A stretch of DNA of 64,000 nt from Pedobacter psychrodurus (GTDB taxonomy: Bacteria; Bacteroidota; Bacteroidia; Sphingobacteriales; Sphingobacteriaceae). Position 1 is the stretch's first letter. Each line of letters starts with the position of its first letter. Below are positions 43,558-53,065 of the stretch, piece by piece. A program made the position numbers and the translations under genes. The DNA is taken from NCBI RefSeq assembly GCF_004331735.1, contig NZ_SJSO01000011.1, forward strand, positions 62,001-126,000, read 5' to 3'. The notes beneath the pieces were generated by a model. It saw only the letters and a program-made list of their open reading frames with translations. It searched no databases and was not told where the DNA came from.

Positions 43558-45324
43558 ATGAGAGAATTCTTTAAGTATTTATTTGCCTCTATGTTGGGCT
43601 TTTTCTTATCGATGGTAATTATATTTATCATCTGCTTCTTAATTGTTGTAGGTGCAATATCATCCATTGATAGTGATAAAACAGTTGTTGTGTCTAACAA
43701 TTCGGTACTGTTTCTAAATTTAGACCAAGCGATTACTGAACGTACACCCAGAAATCCATTTGGAAACCTACCTATTGTTGGTGGTGAAGAAAAAGATGGT
43801 ATAGGCTTAAACGATTTTTTGAAAGCAATACAAAAAGCCAAAACAGATGATAATATTAAATGTATCTACCTGAATGTGAGCAGTCCGAATGCTGGTTTTG
43901 CAACTTTGCGCGAGGTTAGAAATGCACTGATAGATTTTAAAAAATCTCACAAAAAAATTATTGCCTACAGCGAAGTATACACGCAAGGTGCTTATTATTT
44001 AGCTTCTGTGGCCGATAAAGTATATTTAAATCCCGAAGGCGCTTTAGAATTTAAAGGTTTTAGCTCTGAATTAACTTTCTTTAAAGGAACGTTAGAAAAA
44101 GTTGGTGTAGAAATGCAGGTCATTCGCGTAGGAAACTACAAAAGTGCTGTTGAGCCTTTTATTTTAGATAAAATGAGTGATTATAACCGCAAACAGGTTA
44201 CCGCTTATGTTGGCGGTTTATACAATACTTTCTTAACCGATATTGCACAAAGCAGAAATATTCAAAAAGACAGTCTTTATAACATTGCCGATAATTACAA
44301 AGTACAACAGCCACAAGATGCGGTAAACTTTAAAATGATCGATGCCTTAAAATATAAAGATCAGATTTTAGAAGAATTGAAAGGATTATCTGGAAGAACC
44401 AGAGGTGAAAATATCCGTTCGGTTACGATTAACGATTACGCCAAAAACAATACAGATACTGGCGAAGGAAAAGATAAAGTGGCAGTAATTTATGCCAATG
44501 GTGAAATTAATGGTGGCGAAGGTTCTGACAACCAGATTGGTTCGGAACGTATTTCGAGAGCAATCAGAAAAGCACGTTTGGACGACGATATTAAAGCGGT
44601 GGTTTTACGCGTAAACTCTCCGGGAGGTAGCGCATTGGCTTCGGACGTGATCTGGAGAGAAATTGTATTAACCAAAAAAGAAAAGCCGGTAATTGCATCC
44701 TTTGGCGATGTTGCGGCATCAGGCGGTTATTATATTGGTTGTGCTGCTGACAGTATTTTTGTTCAGCCGAATACCATTACGGGTTCTATCGGTGTATTCG
44801 GTATTATCCCGAACTTCCAAAATTTAATGACCAACAAACTGGGAATTACATTTGATGGCGTTAAAACTGGAAAGTATGCCGATATTATGGCTACTAATCG
44901 CCCTATGACTGCAGGTGAAAGATTCATCATTCAAAATGAATTAAACAGGATTTACAGCGGTTTTGTAAGTCGTGTAGCCGATGGCAGAAAGAAAAGCAAA
45001 GCTTACATCGATAGCATAGGCGGTGGCCACGTTTGGATTGGAACAGATGCCGTTCAAATTGGCTTGGCCGATAGAATCGGAAGTTTTAACGATGCAATTA
45101 AAGCGGCTGCTAAAAAAGCTAAATTAAAGAATTATAAGGTTGTAGAATATCCAGATGTAATTGACCCTTGGAAATCGTTAATGGATGAAGGTACAGATAG
45201 AATTAAAACCTATTACACCAAACAAGAACTTGGCGATAATTATATGCTTTACCAACAAATGAAAAAGGTAATTGCAAGCTCTGGCATTCAGGCCAGAATG
45301 CCATTTGAAGCAGTAATTAAATAA
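43558..45324 (+). CDS. sppA: Signal peptide peptidase SppA, 67K type
   Basis: 588 residues with one N-terminal membrane anchor (SMLGFFLSMVIIFIICFLIV). It holds two tandem S49 domains: the first supplies the catalytic Lys195 in GNYKSAVEPF, the second the nucleophile Ser388 in GDVAASGGYYIG. It degrades cleaved signal peptides in the membrane, with the active site on the outer face. Length and layout match E. coli-type SppA. Confidence 0.94.
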   Translation: MREFFKYLFASMLGFFLSMVIIFIICFLIVVGAISSIDSDKTVVVSNNSVLFLNLDQAITERTPRNPFGNLPIVGGEEKDGIGLNDFLKAIQKAKTDDNIKCIYLNVSSPNAGFATLREVRNALIDFKKSHKKIIAYSEVYTQGAYYLASVADKVYLNPEGALEFKGFSSELTFFKGTLEKVGVEMQVIRVGNYKSAVEPFILDKMSDYNRKQVTAYVGGLYNTFLTDIAQSRNIQKDSLYNIADNYKVQQPQDAVNFKMIDALKYKDQILEELKGLSGRTRGENIRSVTINDYAKNNTDTGEGKDKVAVIYANGEINGGEGSDNQIGSERISRAIRKARLDDDIKAVVLRVNSPGGSALASDVIWREIVLTKKEKPVIASFGDVAASGGYYIGCAADSIFVQPNTITGSIGVFGIIPNFQNLMTNKLGITFDGVKTGKYADIMATNRPMTAGERFIIQNELNRIYSGFVSRVADGRKKSKAYIDSIGGGHVWIGTDAVQIGLADRIGSFNDAIKAAAKKAKLKNYKVVEYPDVIDPWKSLMDEGTDRIKTYYTKQELGDNYMLYQQMKKVIASSGIQARMPFEAVIK

Positions 45325-45330
45325 TGTAAG

Positions 45331-45480
45331 ATGGAAAATGGATGATGGAATAATAGGATTTATATAAAAGGATTGATGGTTCATAGTTAAATAGTTAATA
45401 GTCATGGAGGTTACCCTCATAAGCAATTAACCATGAACCATCAAACCATGATCCAAGTAACCATTCATCTTACCTCTTCT
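45331..45480. repeat. Nested inverted repeat after sppA
   Basis: Inner arms GATGGTTCATAGTTAA (45375-45390) and TTAACCATGAACCATC (45427-45442) pair with one mismatch; outer pieces GTAAGATGGA near 45326 and ATTCATCTTAC near 45464 also pair. The whole could fold into a long hairpin between sppA and the convergent lipoprotein gene. Probably a repeat element; it may also end transcripts from both sides. Confidence 0.55.
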
Positions 45481-45501
45481 ATTTCACATCTCACATCATC
45501 C

Positions 45502-46131
45502 CTACTCAATCAGTTTCCACTCAGGGTGCAGCGTTAAATAAGTTGCATTAACCGAAGTATTTGCCCGATGAACGGTTAAAGAAATGCTTTTCCCCTTTAA
45601 AAATTCAAATCCAATCCCATCTTTTTGGGCATCGTAAACAGTTACAGTATCTTTATCTTCATTTAAATAGGAAGAAAGCTTTTTGATAGACGGAAATTTT
45701 AGTTTTGTATCTTCCAAAGTAATACCTGTTGCCAAACCATCTTGCGTTTTAAACTTATTGGAGGTAATTCTGATCTCTTTCACATCTTTTATAAGCATAC
45801 TTGTATCGCGATAAGAAGAATATACGGCAATTTCGTTGGGATGCTTCCCAGTCGAATCGTCGCTATACCAAATCCCCCAGGCTTTTCCCATTGCGGCATC
45901 ACCTGCATTTGGCCTGCCCAATTTTATCCCAACCTGCTCCATGTCTTCTCCAAGTGTAATTTCGCCCACTGAACGACCAGCCACAATCAAAAATCTTTCA
46001 TCAACAGGTTGCATTGTGACCGATGTTAAATTACTTATAGAATCTGTTTTGTTCTGATCTGTTTTATTGGCAGATTGACAAGCCACCAGGCTTATACTTA
46101 ATCCCAAAAGCGCAAATTTTATAGATTTCAT
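45502..46131 (-). CDS. Hypothetical lipoprotein
   Basis: 209 residues. Signal peptide with lipobox LVAC at about residue 18, then a Lys/Asn/Thr linker. The folded part has GRSVGEITLGEDMEQVGIKLGRP and ITSNKFKTQDGLATGITLED, which recalls surface proteins of unknown role that repeat a GxxxG...L...LG motif. No enzyme motif. It stands alone, convergent with sppA and 90 bp upstream of the divergent PolX-like gene. Confidence 0.6.
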   Translation of the reverse strand: MKSIKFALLGLSISLVACQSANKTDQNKTDSISNLTSVTMQPVDERFLIVAGRSVGEITLGEDMEQVGIKLGRPNAGDAAMGKAWGIWYSDDSTGKHPNEIAVYSSYRDTSMLIKDVKEIRITSNKFKTQDGLATGITLEDTKLKFPSIKKLSSYLNEDKDTVTVYDAQKDGIGFEFLKGKSISLTVHRANTSVNATYLTLHPEWKLIE

Positions 46132-46221
46132 CAGTGTAAAACAACGCTTTAATAAAATTGTGTTTATAATTTTAGGAGCGCGGTAAAGATTTGAGGCATT
46201 ATTTCCTAATTTTACCTCCTT

Positions 46222-47898
46222 ATGGAAAACAAAACCATCGCCCGCACCTTACGCCTGTTATCGCAGCTTATGGAACTGCATGATGAAAATCCTTTCAAAA
46301 TTAAATCTGTTGCAAATGCCTATTTTAAAGTAGATAAACTGCCTTTTGCATTAAAAGACAAACCCTTAGATGACCTGGATAAAATTGAAGGTATTGGTAA
46401 AGGACTGGCTTCCAAAATCATAGAGCTTCTTCAAACCGGAGAACTGAAAGAACTTAACGAGATCATCCAGAAAACGCCAGAAGGTGTAGTAGAAATGCTG
46501 GCGATTAAAGGCATCGGTCCGAAAAAGATTTCTATTATTTGGCATAATCTCGGGATTGAAAGCATTGGTGAACTATATTACGCCTGCAACGAGAACCGTT
46601 TAATTGAAGCCAAAGGTTTTGGTTTAAAAACGCAGGAAGAAATTAAAAATGCCATCGAATTTAAATTGGCTGCCAACGGACGCTTTTTATATGCCCAGGT
46701 TGAAGGGTTTGCTAAAACCTTATTTACCCAGCTTTCTGATTGGACTGCAAAAATTGATACTGATGCACTTTTGGGTTTCGCCGGTCAGTACCGCCGTGCA
46801 TGTGAGATTATTGATGAATTGGAAATTGTAGTTGGTACAGCACAAATCGATGCTGTTAAACAGAACCTACCTACGTTCGAGCCACTTTCGCTCATAGAAG
46901 CCAAAAATTCTTTTATCTGCACCACTGAAGCAGGATTTAGGATAAAAATCCATGTTGTTAAAAAAGCTGAATTCTATTGGCAATGGTTTAAATTAACAGG
47001 AAATACCGAACATGTAGAAAAAGTGCTAACATTAGCTGGTGAAGGACCCTTTGCAAATGAAGAAGAAATTTACAGCAAAGCTGGCCTATCTTTTATCGAA
47101 CCTGAGCTTCGTGAAGATTTCGACGAACTTGAACTAGCAAAAGCAAATAAACTTCCAACTTTAATCCAATATGAAGACTTGAAAGGCAGTTTGCACAATC
47201 ACTCTACCTGGAGCGATGGCGTACATACTTTAGAACAAATGGCCGTATATTGTAAAGAGAACTTAAATCTTCAATATTTAGGCATCTGCGATCACTCTAA
47301 AACCGCTGTGTATGCAAAAGGTTTAAACGAGCAACGTGTTTTTGGTCAACACCAGGAAATTGATGAACTAAATAAAAAATTGGCTCCTTTTAAAATTTTC
47401 AAAGGCATCGAGAGCGACATTTTAAGTGATGGCTCATTGGATTATTCGGATGATATTTTAAAAACATTCGATTTTGTTGTAGCGTCTGTTCACAGCAATT
47501 TACGCATGGAAGAAGCCAAAGCGACTGCACGTTTGTTAAAAGCTATCGAAAACCCATATACCACCATTTTAGGACACCCGACTGGCCGTTTATTATTAAG
47601 CAGAGCCGGATACCCGATAGATTATAAAAAAATTATTGATGCTTGTGCAGCAAACAAGGTAGTGATCGAAATCAATGCAAATCCTTTACGCTTGGATTTA
47701 GATTGGCGCTGGCACCGTTATGCTTTAGAAAAAGGCGTTTTACTTTCCGTAAATCCAGATGCCCACCGTACCGAAGGTTTCCACGATATGCAGTACGGTA
47801 TTTTAGTGGCCCGTAAAGGTGGTTTAAGTGCTGAAAAATGTTTGAATGCTTTTTCATTAGAAGAGATAACCGCGTATTTTAATGCGAAGAAGGGTTAG
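46222..47898 (+). CDS. PolX-like protein: HhH domains, degenerate polymerase palm, intact PHP domain
   Basis: 558 residues in PolX order: helix-hairpin-helix domains (IEGIGKGLASKI, IKGIGPKKISII) in the first 150 residues, a nucleotidyltransferase palm (about 160-300) and a C-terminal PHP domain (about 325-555). In the palm, GDxD is replaced by D-E-L-E (198-201) and the third Asp by Lys242 (RIKIHVV), so polymerase activity should be lost. PHP metal ligands are complete: HNHSTWSDG, CDHSK, GIESDI, SVHSN, GHPTG and NPDAH. A 3-prime exonuclease or AP-endonuclease role in base-excision repair is the likely remainder. Confidence 0.85.
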   Translation: MENKTIARTLRLLSQLMELHDENPFKIKSVANAYFKVDKLPFALKDKPLDDLDKIEGIGKGLASKIIELLQTGELKELNEIIQKTPEGVVEMLAIKGIGPKKISIIWHNLGIESIGELYYACNENRLIEAKGFGLKTQEEIKNAIEFKLAANGRFLYAQVEGFAKTLFTQLSDWTAKIDTDALLGFAGQYRRACEIIDELEIVVGTAQIDAVKQNLPTFEPLSLIEAKNSFICTTEAGFRIKIHVVKKAEFYWQWFKLTGNTEHVEKVLTLAGEGPFANEEEIYSKAGLSFIEPELREDFDELELAKANKLPTLIQYEDLKGSLHNHSTWSDGVHTLEQMAVYCKENLNLQYLGICDHSKTAVYAKGLNEQRVFGQHQEIDELNKKLAPFKIFKGIESDILSDGSLDYSDDILKTFDFVVASVHSNLRMEEAKATARLLKAIENPYTTILGHPTGRLLLSRAGYPIDYKKIIDACAANKVVIEINANPLRLDLDWRWHRYALEKGVLLSVNPDAHRTEGFHDMQYGILVARKGGLSAEKCLNAFSLEEITAYFNAKKG

Positions 47899-47927
47899 CG
47901 GTTAGCGGTTAGCGGTTAGCGGTTAGC
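47894..47927 (+). repeat. Tandem GGTTAGC repeat, about five units
   Basis: GGTTAGC is repeated about five times directly at the stop codon of the PolX-like gene. The first unit overlaps the last codon and stop (the TAG comes from the repeat). Likely a slippage-prone microsatellite. Confidence 0.85.
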
Positions 47928-48047
47928 GAAAAACAGGTCTTAAATTATCTTGTTTTAAATTTTACTAAAAAGAAATCTGTGTAATATCTAAATCTGTGTA
48001 ATCAAACCGAAAGGAAAATCTATTTAATCTTTTAATATCTTTGCCCC

Positions 48048-48650
48048 ATGATAAGTGAAATTGCCAACCGCATATTTAATCAAGTAATTACAGACTACCA
48101 TAAGTTTGATGATATTGACCATCCGGTTGAAAACCCATACGATGCCGAAAGTTTAGAGCATCTTTTTTACGTTAAAAACTGGATCGATACCGCCCAGTGG
48201 CACATGGAAGATGTAGTACGCAATCCGCAGATTGATCCTGTTGAAGGCTTGAGCTGGAAAAGGCGCATAGATGCACAAAACCAGGTAAGAACCGATATGG
48301 TTGAATTTATTGATGGTTATTTCTTAAACCTTTACCAGGGAATTTCAGCTTTGCCAGATGCAAAAATCAATACAGAAAGTCCTGCATGGGCAATAGACAG
48401 GCTTTCTATACTGGCACTAAAAATTTACCATATGCAGGAAGAGGCTGAACGCGAAAGTGCATCAGCTGAGCACCGTGAACAATGCCAGACTAAATTAAAT
48501 GTATTGTTATCGCAACGCGAGGATTTATCAAACAGTATCGACGAATTATTGGCCGATATTGAGGCAGGTAAAAAATACATGAAAGTATATAAACAAATGA
48601 AAATGTATAACGACCCGAGTTTAAATCCGGTGTTGTATAATAAAGGTTAA
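48048..48650 (+). CDS. DUF4254 family protein
   Basis: 200 residues, entirely helical. Conserved segments: FNQVITDYHKFDD, LEHLFYVKNWIDTAQWHMEDV and DRLSILALKIYHMQEEAER. DUF4254 genes usually sit beside GT9-type glycosyltransferases, as here (110 bp upstream), and the family is presumed to work in cell-surface glycan or LPS assembly. No catalytic residue known. Confidence 0.85.
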   Translation: MISEIANRIFNQVITDYHKFDDIDHPVENPYDAESLEHLFYVKNWIDTAQWHMEDVVRNPQIDPVEGLSWKRRIDAQNQVRTDMVEFIDGYFLNLYQGISALPDAKINTESPAWAIDRLSILALKIYHMQEEAERESASAEHREQCQTKLNVLLSQREDLSNSIDELLADIEAGKKYMKVYKQMKMYNDPSLNPVLYNKG

Positions 48651-48760
48651 AGACTAAAGCTGAAAGGCTAAAGCGAAAAGTATAAAAATTAATCACTCGC
48701 AAAGACACGAAAAACACAAAGAATGCCTTGGTGCTCTTTGTGCCTTCGTGGTAAAACATT

Positions 48761-49792
48761 ATGGCCGCAACCCAAAAAATTATTGTTTTACGCTTTTCGG
48801 CTATGGGCGATGTGGCCATGGTAGCCTCTGTTTTACGCGAATTTTCTGAGCAAAACCCATCTGCAGAAATCATCATGGTGAGTAGACCTGCTTTTAAGCC
48901 ATTTTTCGACGGCATACCTAATCTGATCTTCCACCCTATCCAGCCTAAAACCATCCACAAAGGAATTGACGGCCTATACAAACTCTATCAGGAGCTCCGC
49001 AGCTATAAGCCAAACGCGATAGCCGATTTACACGACAATTTAAGAAGTAGAGCAATTTCTACTTTTTTTAGGCTAACGGGCACAAAAATTAGGCGGATAG
49101 ATAAAGGAAGAGCAGAGAAAAAAAGATTAACACGTAACAATAACAAAGTTTTTAAGCCCATCAGAAAAACCGTAGAGCGTTATGCTGATGTATTTCGCGA
49201 ATTAGGATTTAATGTTAAACTCAGTCATAAATTAAATAACGCTCCGCAAGAAATTCCAGTAAAGGCACATCATTTATTTGCTAATAAAACCACCAAAAAA
49301 GTAGGCATATCTCCCTTCGCGCAGCACGTTTATAAAGTATATGCTTTTGAAAAAATGGAAGAGGTAATTGCCTCATTAAACAGACTGGGCTACGAACTTT
49401 TCATATTTGGTGGTGGTAAAACAGAACAAATAGTTGCCGAAAACTGGACTAAAACGTATAAAAACGTTTATAATTTAATCGGTAATTTTAACTTAACAGA
49501 GGAGCTTGCCATGATCTCGAACTTAGATGTAATGTTAAGTATGGACTCATCTGGCATGCACATGGCATCGCTTGTTGGTGTACCTGTAGTATCTATTTGG
49601 GGGCCAACACATCCCTATGCGGGCTTTTTAGGGTACGGACAATTGGAGAGCGATTGTATCCAGATTGATCATCCTAGTAGACCTAATTCAATTTATGGAA
49701 ACAAACCCTGCCTTTGTGGTGTTGAAAACTGCATAGACTTAATTAAACCTGAAACAATTGTAGATAAAATTAAAGAGAAATTAAATGGCTAA
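48761..49792 (+). CDS. Glycosyltransferase family 9 (heptosyltransferase-like)
   Basis: 343 residues with the two Rossmann lobes of ADP-heptose:LPS heptosyltransferases. LRFSAMGDVAMVASVLREF is the N-terminal glycosyltransferase motif, PNAIADLHDNLRSR the middle acceptor part, and SMDSSGMHMASLVGVPVVSIWGPTHP the C-terminal donor site. It adds a heptose or similar sugar to LPS core on the cytoplasmic face. Overlaps the SixA-like gene by 8 bp. Confidence 0.9.
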   Translation: MAATQKIIVLRFSAMGDVAMVASVLREFSEQNPSAEIIMVSRPAFKPFFDGIPNLIFHPIQPKTIHKGIDGLYKLYQELRSYKPNAIADLHDNLRSRAISTFFRLTGTKIRRIDKGRAEKKRLTRNNNKVFKPIRKTVERYADVFRELGFNVKLSHKLNNAPQEIPVKAHHLFANKTTKKVGISPFAQHVYKVYAFEKMEEVIASLNRLGYELFIFGGGKTEQIVAENWTKTYKNVYNLIGNFNLTEELAMISNLDVMLSMDSSGMHMASLVGVPVVSIWGPTHPYAGFLGYGQLESDCIQIDHPSRPNSIYGNKPCLCGVENCIDLIKPETIVDKIKEKLNG

Positions 49793-50282
49793 GCAATTAC
49801 TTTTAGTTCGTCACGGCAAATCGGATTGGGGAAATTTAGATTTAAAAGATTTCGACCGGCCGCTAAACAAACGTGGCAAAGAAAATGCACCGGAAATGGC
49901 TGAAAGACTGGTTAATAAAGGTTTCAAAATAGATTTAATGGTAAGTAGTCTGGCGAAAAGAGCCAAATCTACAGCCAAATATTTTGCAGAAGCCTACAAT
50001 ATTGATCAGATCCAGTTCGAAGAATCTATTTACGAGGCCAATACCTCTGCTCTGTTTAAAGTGCTTAATGGCTTGGATGATGCGGCCGAAAAAGTAGTGA
50101 TGTTTGGTCATAACCCAGGTTTTACAGATTTTGCGAATGAGTTATGCGATGCCGATATTTACAACATCCCTACTGCAGGTATGGTATTAATCTCTTTTCC
50201 TTTTGATTCGTGGCAAATGGTAAGCAAAGGAACAGGAGAATTGGTGTTTTTTGATTACCCGAAAAATAGTGATGAAGTTTAA
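49785..50282 (+). CDS. SixA-type histidine phosphatase
   Basis: 165 residues of the histidine phosphatase superfamily. The catalytic motif LLVRHGKSDW is at residues 5-14, DFDRPLNKRGKENAPEMA follows, with the second His in MFGHNPGFTDFANEL. SixA removes phosphate from phosphohistidine on HPt or PTS proteins in E. coli; here the target is unknown. Start overlaps the GT9 stop, so the two are translationally coupled. Confidence 0.87.
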   Translation: MAKQLLLVRHGKSDWGNLDLKDFDRPLNKRGKENAPEMAERLVNKGFKIDLMVSSLAKRAKSTAKYFAEAYNIDQIQFEESIYEANTSALFKVLNGLDDAAEKVVMFGHNPGFTDFANELCDADIYNIPTAGMVLISFPFDSWQMVSKGTGELVFFDYPKNSDEV

Positions 50283-50690
50283 AGTTGATTTTTCATCATT
50301 AAGGGATTAAGATCATTAAGGCTAATAACCAGTCAATAACTTGCCACGGAAGCACAGATTACACGGAAATTGGCGTTAGAAAGGTTTTTCCCGACAAGCA
50401 TAATCCACTGTTAAACAAACCCGATGGGACGAATGCCGATCCTTCTTCGGCAGTAGGGATAGCAGGGCTGAATAAGCCAAGAAGTACTGACGAACATTTC
50501 CAAAAAAAAATGCGCCCATTTAAAATATAACAAATCAGGTAAGAATACCCGAAATAAAATATTTTTATTATCTTTGAATATATAAAACGAAAATCTGGCA
50601 ATAGACATTTCGGTGAATTCATAACCTAAACTCTTCTGGTTATTTCATAATTCGTATCGCCAGAAAATTTATCCATTAATTTATCTGTAC
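50283..50690. other. Intergenic region with ACAGAT repeat and a DUF4290 promoter candidate
   Basis: A 408-bp gap with a CACAGATTACACGG repeat at 50351-50364. TATCTTTG at 50569-50576 fits the -7 consensus, giving a leader of about 105 nt to the DUF4290 start at 50691. No gene is seen; the minus-strand frames crossing it are unsupported. Confidence 0.45.
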
Positions 50691-51383
50691 ATGAATTTTG
50701 ATTATAATACTACGCGTAGCCATTTAATTTTATCTGAATATGGCCGTAACGTACAAAACATGGTGAAGTATATCTGCGAATTACCAACCATTGAAGAACG
50801 TAATAAATATGCCCAGGCCGTTATCGACCTGATGGGTTTTTTGCAACCACATTTGCGTGATGTTGCCGATTTCAAGCATAAACTTTGGGATCACCTGCAC
50901 ATTATTTCTGGCTACCAGATTGATGTAGATAGTCCATACCCAAAACCATTAATTGAGAACGCTTACATTAAACCGGAGCCACTAGCCTATCCTCAACAAA
51001 GAATTACCTACAAACACTATGGTAAAACGGTTGAAAATCTGATTGAGAAAGCCATGCGTGAAGAAAATCCAGAGCAGAAAAAAGCAATGGTTCAGGGAAT
51101 CGCGAACTTTATGAAAATGGCTTATGTTACCTGGAATAAGGATAATGTAAGTGATGATACCATTATTAAGGATTTAAAATATCTTTCTGGCGGATTGTTA
51201 TCTCTTGACGAGGGTGTTAACCTTGCTAAAGTTGAATTTAGGGCGCAAAATCCACGTCAAAGCAATAGCAACAACAATAACCGCGGAAGAAGCAACAACA
51301 ATAATAACAACAACGGAAAAAACCGTCAAAATAATAACAACAATAACCGCAGGCCGAACAACAACAATAAACCTAAATATTAA
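50691..51383 (+). CDS. DUF4290 family protein with Asn/Arg-rich tail
   Basis: 230 residues. The conserved helical part (1-180) starts MNFDYNTTRSHLILSEYGRN and contains HLRDVADFKHKLWDHLHII and GKTVENLIEKAMREE, a Bacteroidota-specific family that is almost always beside murA. The last 45 residues are a disordered tail of Asn runs with scattered Arg, Gly and Lys, the composition of RNA- or nucleic-acid-binding low-complexity regions. Function unknown; the murA linkage hints at cell-envelope or growth control. Confidence 0.85.
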   Translation: MNFDYNTTRSHLILSEYGRNVQNMVKYICELPTIEERNKYAQAVIDLMGFLQPHLRDVADFKHKLWDHLHIISGYQIDVDSPYPKPLIENAYIKPEPLAYPQQRITYKHYGKTVENLIEKAMREENPEQKKAMVQGIANFMKMAYVTWNKDNVSDDTIIKDLKYLSGGLLSLDEGVNLAKVEFRAQNPRQSNSNNNNRGRSNNNNNNNGKNRQNNNNNNRRPNNNNKPKY

Positions 51384-51465
51384 AGGTGAAGTGTAAAAGG
51401 TAGAAGGTGGAAGGTTAAAGCCCGACACTAATATACTTGATACCTGATACTAAATAAAAAAATAT

Positions 51466-52791
51466 ATGAACGCATTTGAAATAACAGGCGGAATTAAATT
51501 AAAAGGCGAAATCACCCCTCAGGGAGCCAAAAATGAAGCTTTACAGATTTTATCGGCTGTATTGCTTACCGAAAAGAAAGTAACCGTCAGCAATATTCCT
51601 GATATTAAGGATGTAAACAAACTGATTGAATTACTTGGCGATTTAGGTGTTACCGTTGAGCGGATTAATAAAGATACCTATACTTTTGAAGCTAAAAATA
51701 TTGATTTGAATTTCTTTGAATCTGATACTTTTAAAGCCAAAGGTGGTGGTTTACGTGGTTCGATTATGATAGTTGGGCCATTGTTGGCGCGTTTTGGTAG
51801 AGCAGCAATCCCTAAACCGGGCGGTGATAAAATTGGCCGTAGAAGATTGGACACACACTTTATCGGTTTCGAAAAATTAGGAGCAAAATTCGTATACGAT
51901 AGCAAAAAAGCTTTCTTTAACGTAGATGCAACCAATTTACAGGGTGCTTACATTTTGTTAGATGAAGCATCGGTAACCGGAACGGCAAATATTGTGATGG
52001 CAGCTGTTTTAGCTAAAGGCACTACCACCATTTATAATGCCGCCTGCGAACCCTATTTACAGCAACTTTGCAAAATGCTTAACCGCATGGGCGCAAAAAT
52101 ATCGGGTATTGGCTCTAACTTATTAACCATCGAAGGTGTTAGTGTTTTAGGTGGAACTGAACATAGAATGCTGCCGGATATGATCGAAATTGGCTCTTTT
52201 ATTGGCATGGCAGCGATGACAGAATCTGAAATCACCATCAAAAACGTTTGTTATGATGAATTGGGTGTAATTCCAGAGGTTTTCAAAAAACTCGGAATTA
52301 AATTAGAACGTCGTGGCGATGACATTTATGTTCCTTCTCAAAAACATTACGAAATCGATACTTTTATCGATGGCTCGATTTTAACCATTGCCGATTCTCC
52401 TTGGCCAGGTTTTACGCCTGATTTATTGAGTATTGTTTTGGTTGTAGCTACACAAGCAAAAGGAAACGTTTTAATCCACCAGAAAATGTTCGAAAGCCGT
52501 TTATTCTTTGTGGATAAACTAATTGATATGGGTGCTCAAATTATCTTATGTGATCCACACCGCGCAACGGTTAACGGTATCGATAAAAAATATAAACTTC
52601 GTGGAATCAGCATGACTTCTCCTGATATCAGAGCCGGAGTTTCACTGCTAATTGCAGCTTTATCTGCTGAAGGTAAATCGACCATCTATAACATCGAGCA
52701 GATTGAACGTGGTTACCAGGACATCGACACCCGTTTACGTGCCTTAGGTGCGCAGATTAAGCGTGTTAATGCAGATGCACCGAGTCATTAA
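51466..52791 (+). CDS. murA: UDP-N-acetylglucosamine 1-carboxyvinyltransferase (Asp-type)
   Basis: 441 residues. EPSP-synthase-like double domain with GAKNEAL (catalytic Lys-Asn) near residue 20, GGLRGSIMIVGPLLARFG, and AACEPYLQQLC. At the loop that normally reads GGCAIG the sequence is PGGDKIG, so Asp121 replaces the catalytic cysteine. This Asp variant is active but not alkylated by fosfomycin, as in mycobacteria and chlamydiae. It makes UDP-GlcNAc-enolpyruvate for peptidoglycan. Follows DUF4290 after 82 bp. Confidence 0.95.
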   Translation: MNAFEITGGIKLKGEITPQGAKNEALQILSAVLLTEKKVTVSNIPDIKDVNKLIELLGDLGVTVERINKDTYTFEAKNIDLNFFESDTFKAKGGGLRGSIMIVGPLLARFGRAAIPKPGGDKIGRRRLDTHFIGFEKLGAKFVYDSKKAFFNVDATNLQGAYILLDEASVTGTANIVMAAVLAKGTTTIYNAACEPYLQQLCKMLNRMGAKISGIGSNLLTIEGVSVLGGTEHRMLPDMIEIGSFIGMAAMTESEITIKNVCYDELGVIPEVFKKLGIKLERRGDDIYVPSQKHYEIDTFIDGSILTIADSPWPGFTPDLLSIVLVVATQAKGNVLIHQKMFESRLFFVDKLIDMGAQIILCDPHRATVNGIDKKYKLRGISMTSPDIRAGVSLLIAALSAEGKSTIYNIEQIERGYQDIDTRLRALGAQIKRVNADAPSH

Positions 52792-52844
52792 GCTTAAAGA
52801 GCAGAAAGACTAAAGCTTAAAGTGAAAATACATAACATAAAAAC

Positions 52845-52869
52845 GCCTGAGTAAAAATTTTACTTGGGC
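52845..52869 (+). terminator. Intrinsic terminator of murA
   Basis: GCCTGAGTAAAA and TTTTACTTGGGC pair through 10-12 positions with G-T wobbles, followed by ATTTTTATG. It lies 54 bp after the murA stop. Confidence 0.65.
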
Positions 52870-53065
52870 ATTTTTATGACTTTTCCTTATTACTATTTGA
52901 TTGCCGTCTCGATCAGATAGCTATCGGATGGAGCACAGTCCCGAACATTCGGGAGAGAGATCTTTAAACTATATTTTTGCGAATAGATTTCTCAGCTACG
53001 CTCGAAATGACGATTAATCTAGTCCCCCCTAATCCATCCCACATTCCCCATCTTACATCTATTTC

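Noticed and set aside
47894..47927. Telomere-like repeat
   Set aside because: A five-unit array inside a circular-type bacterial chromosome context is better explained by slippage.
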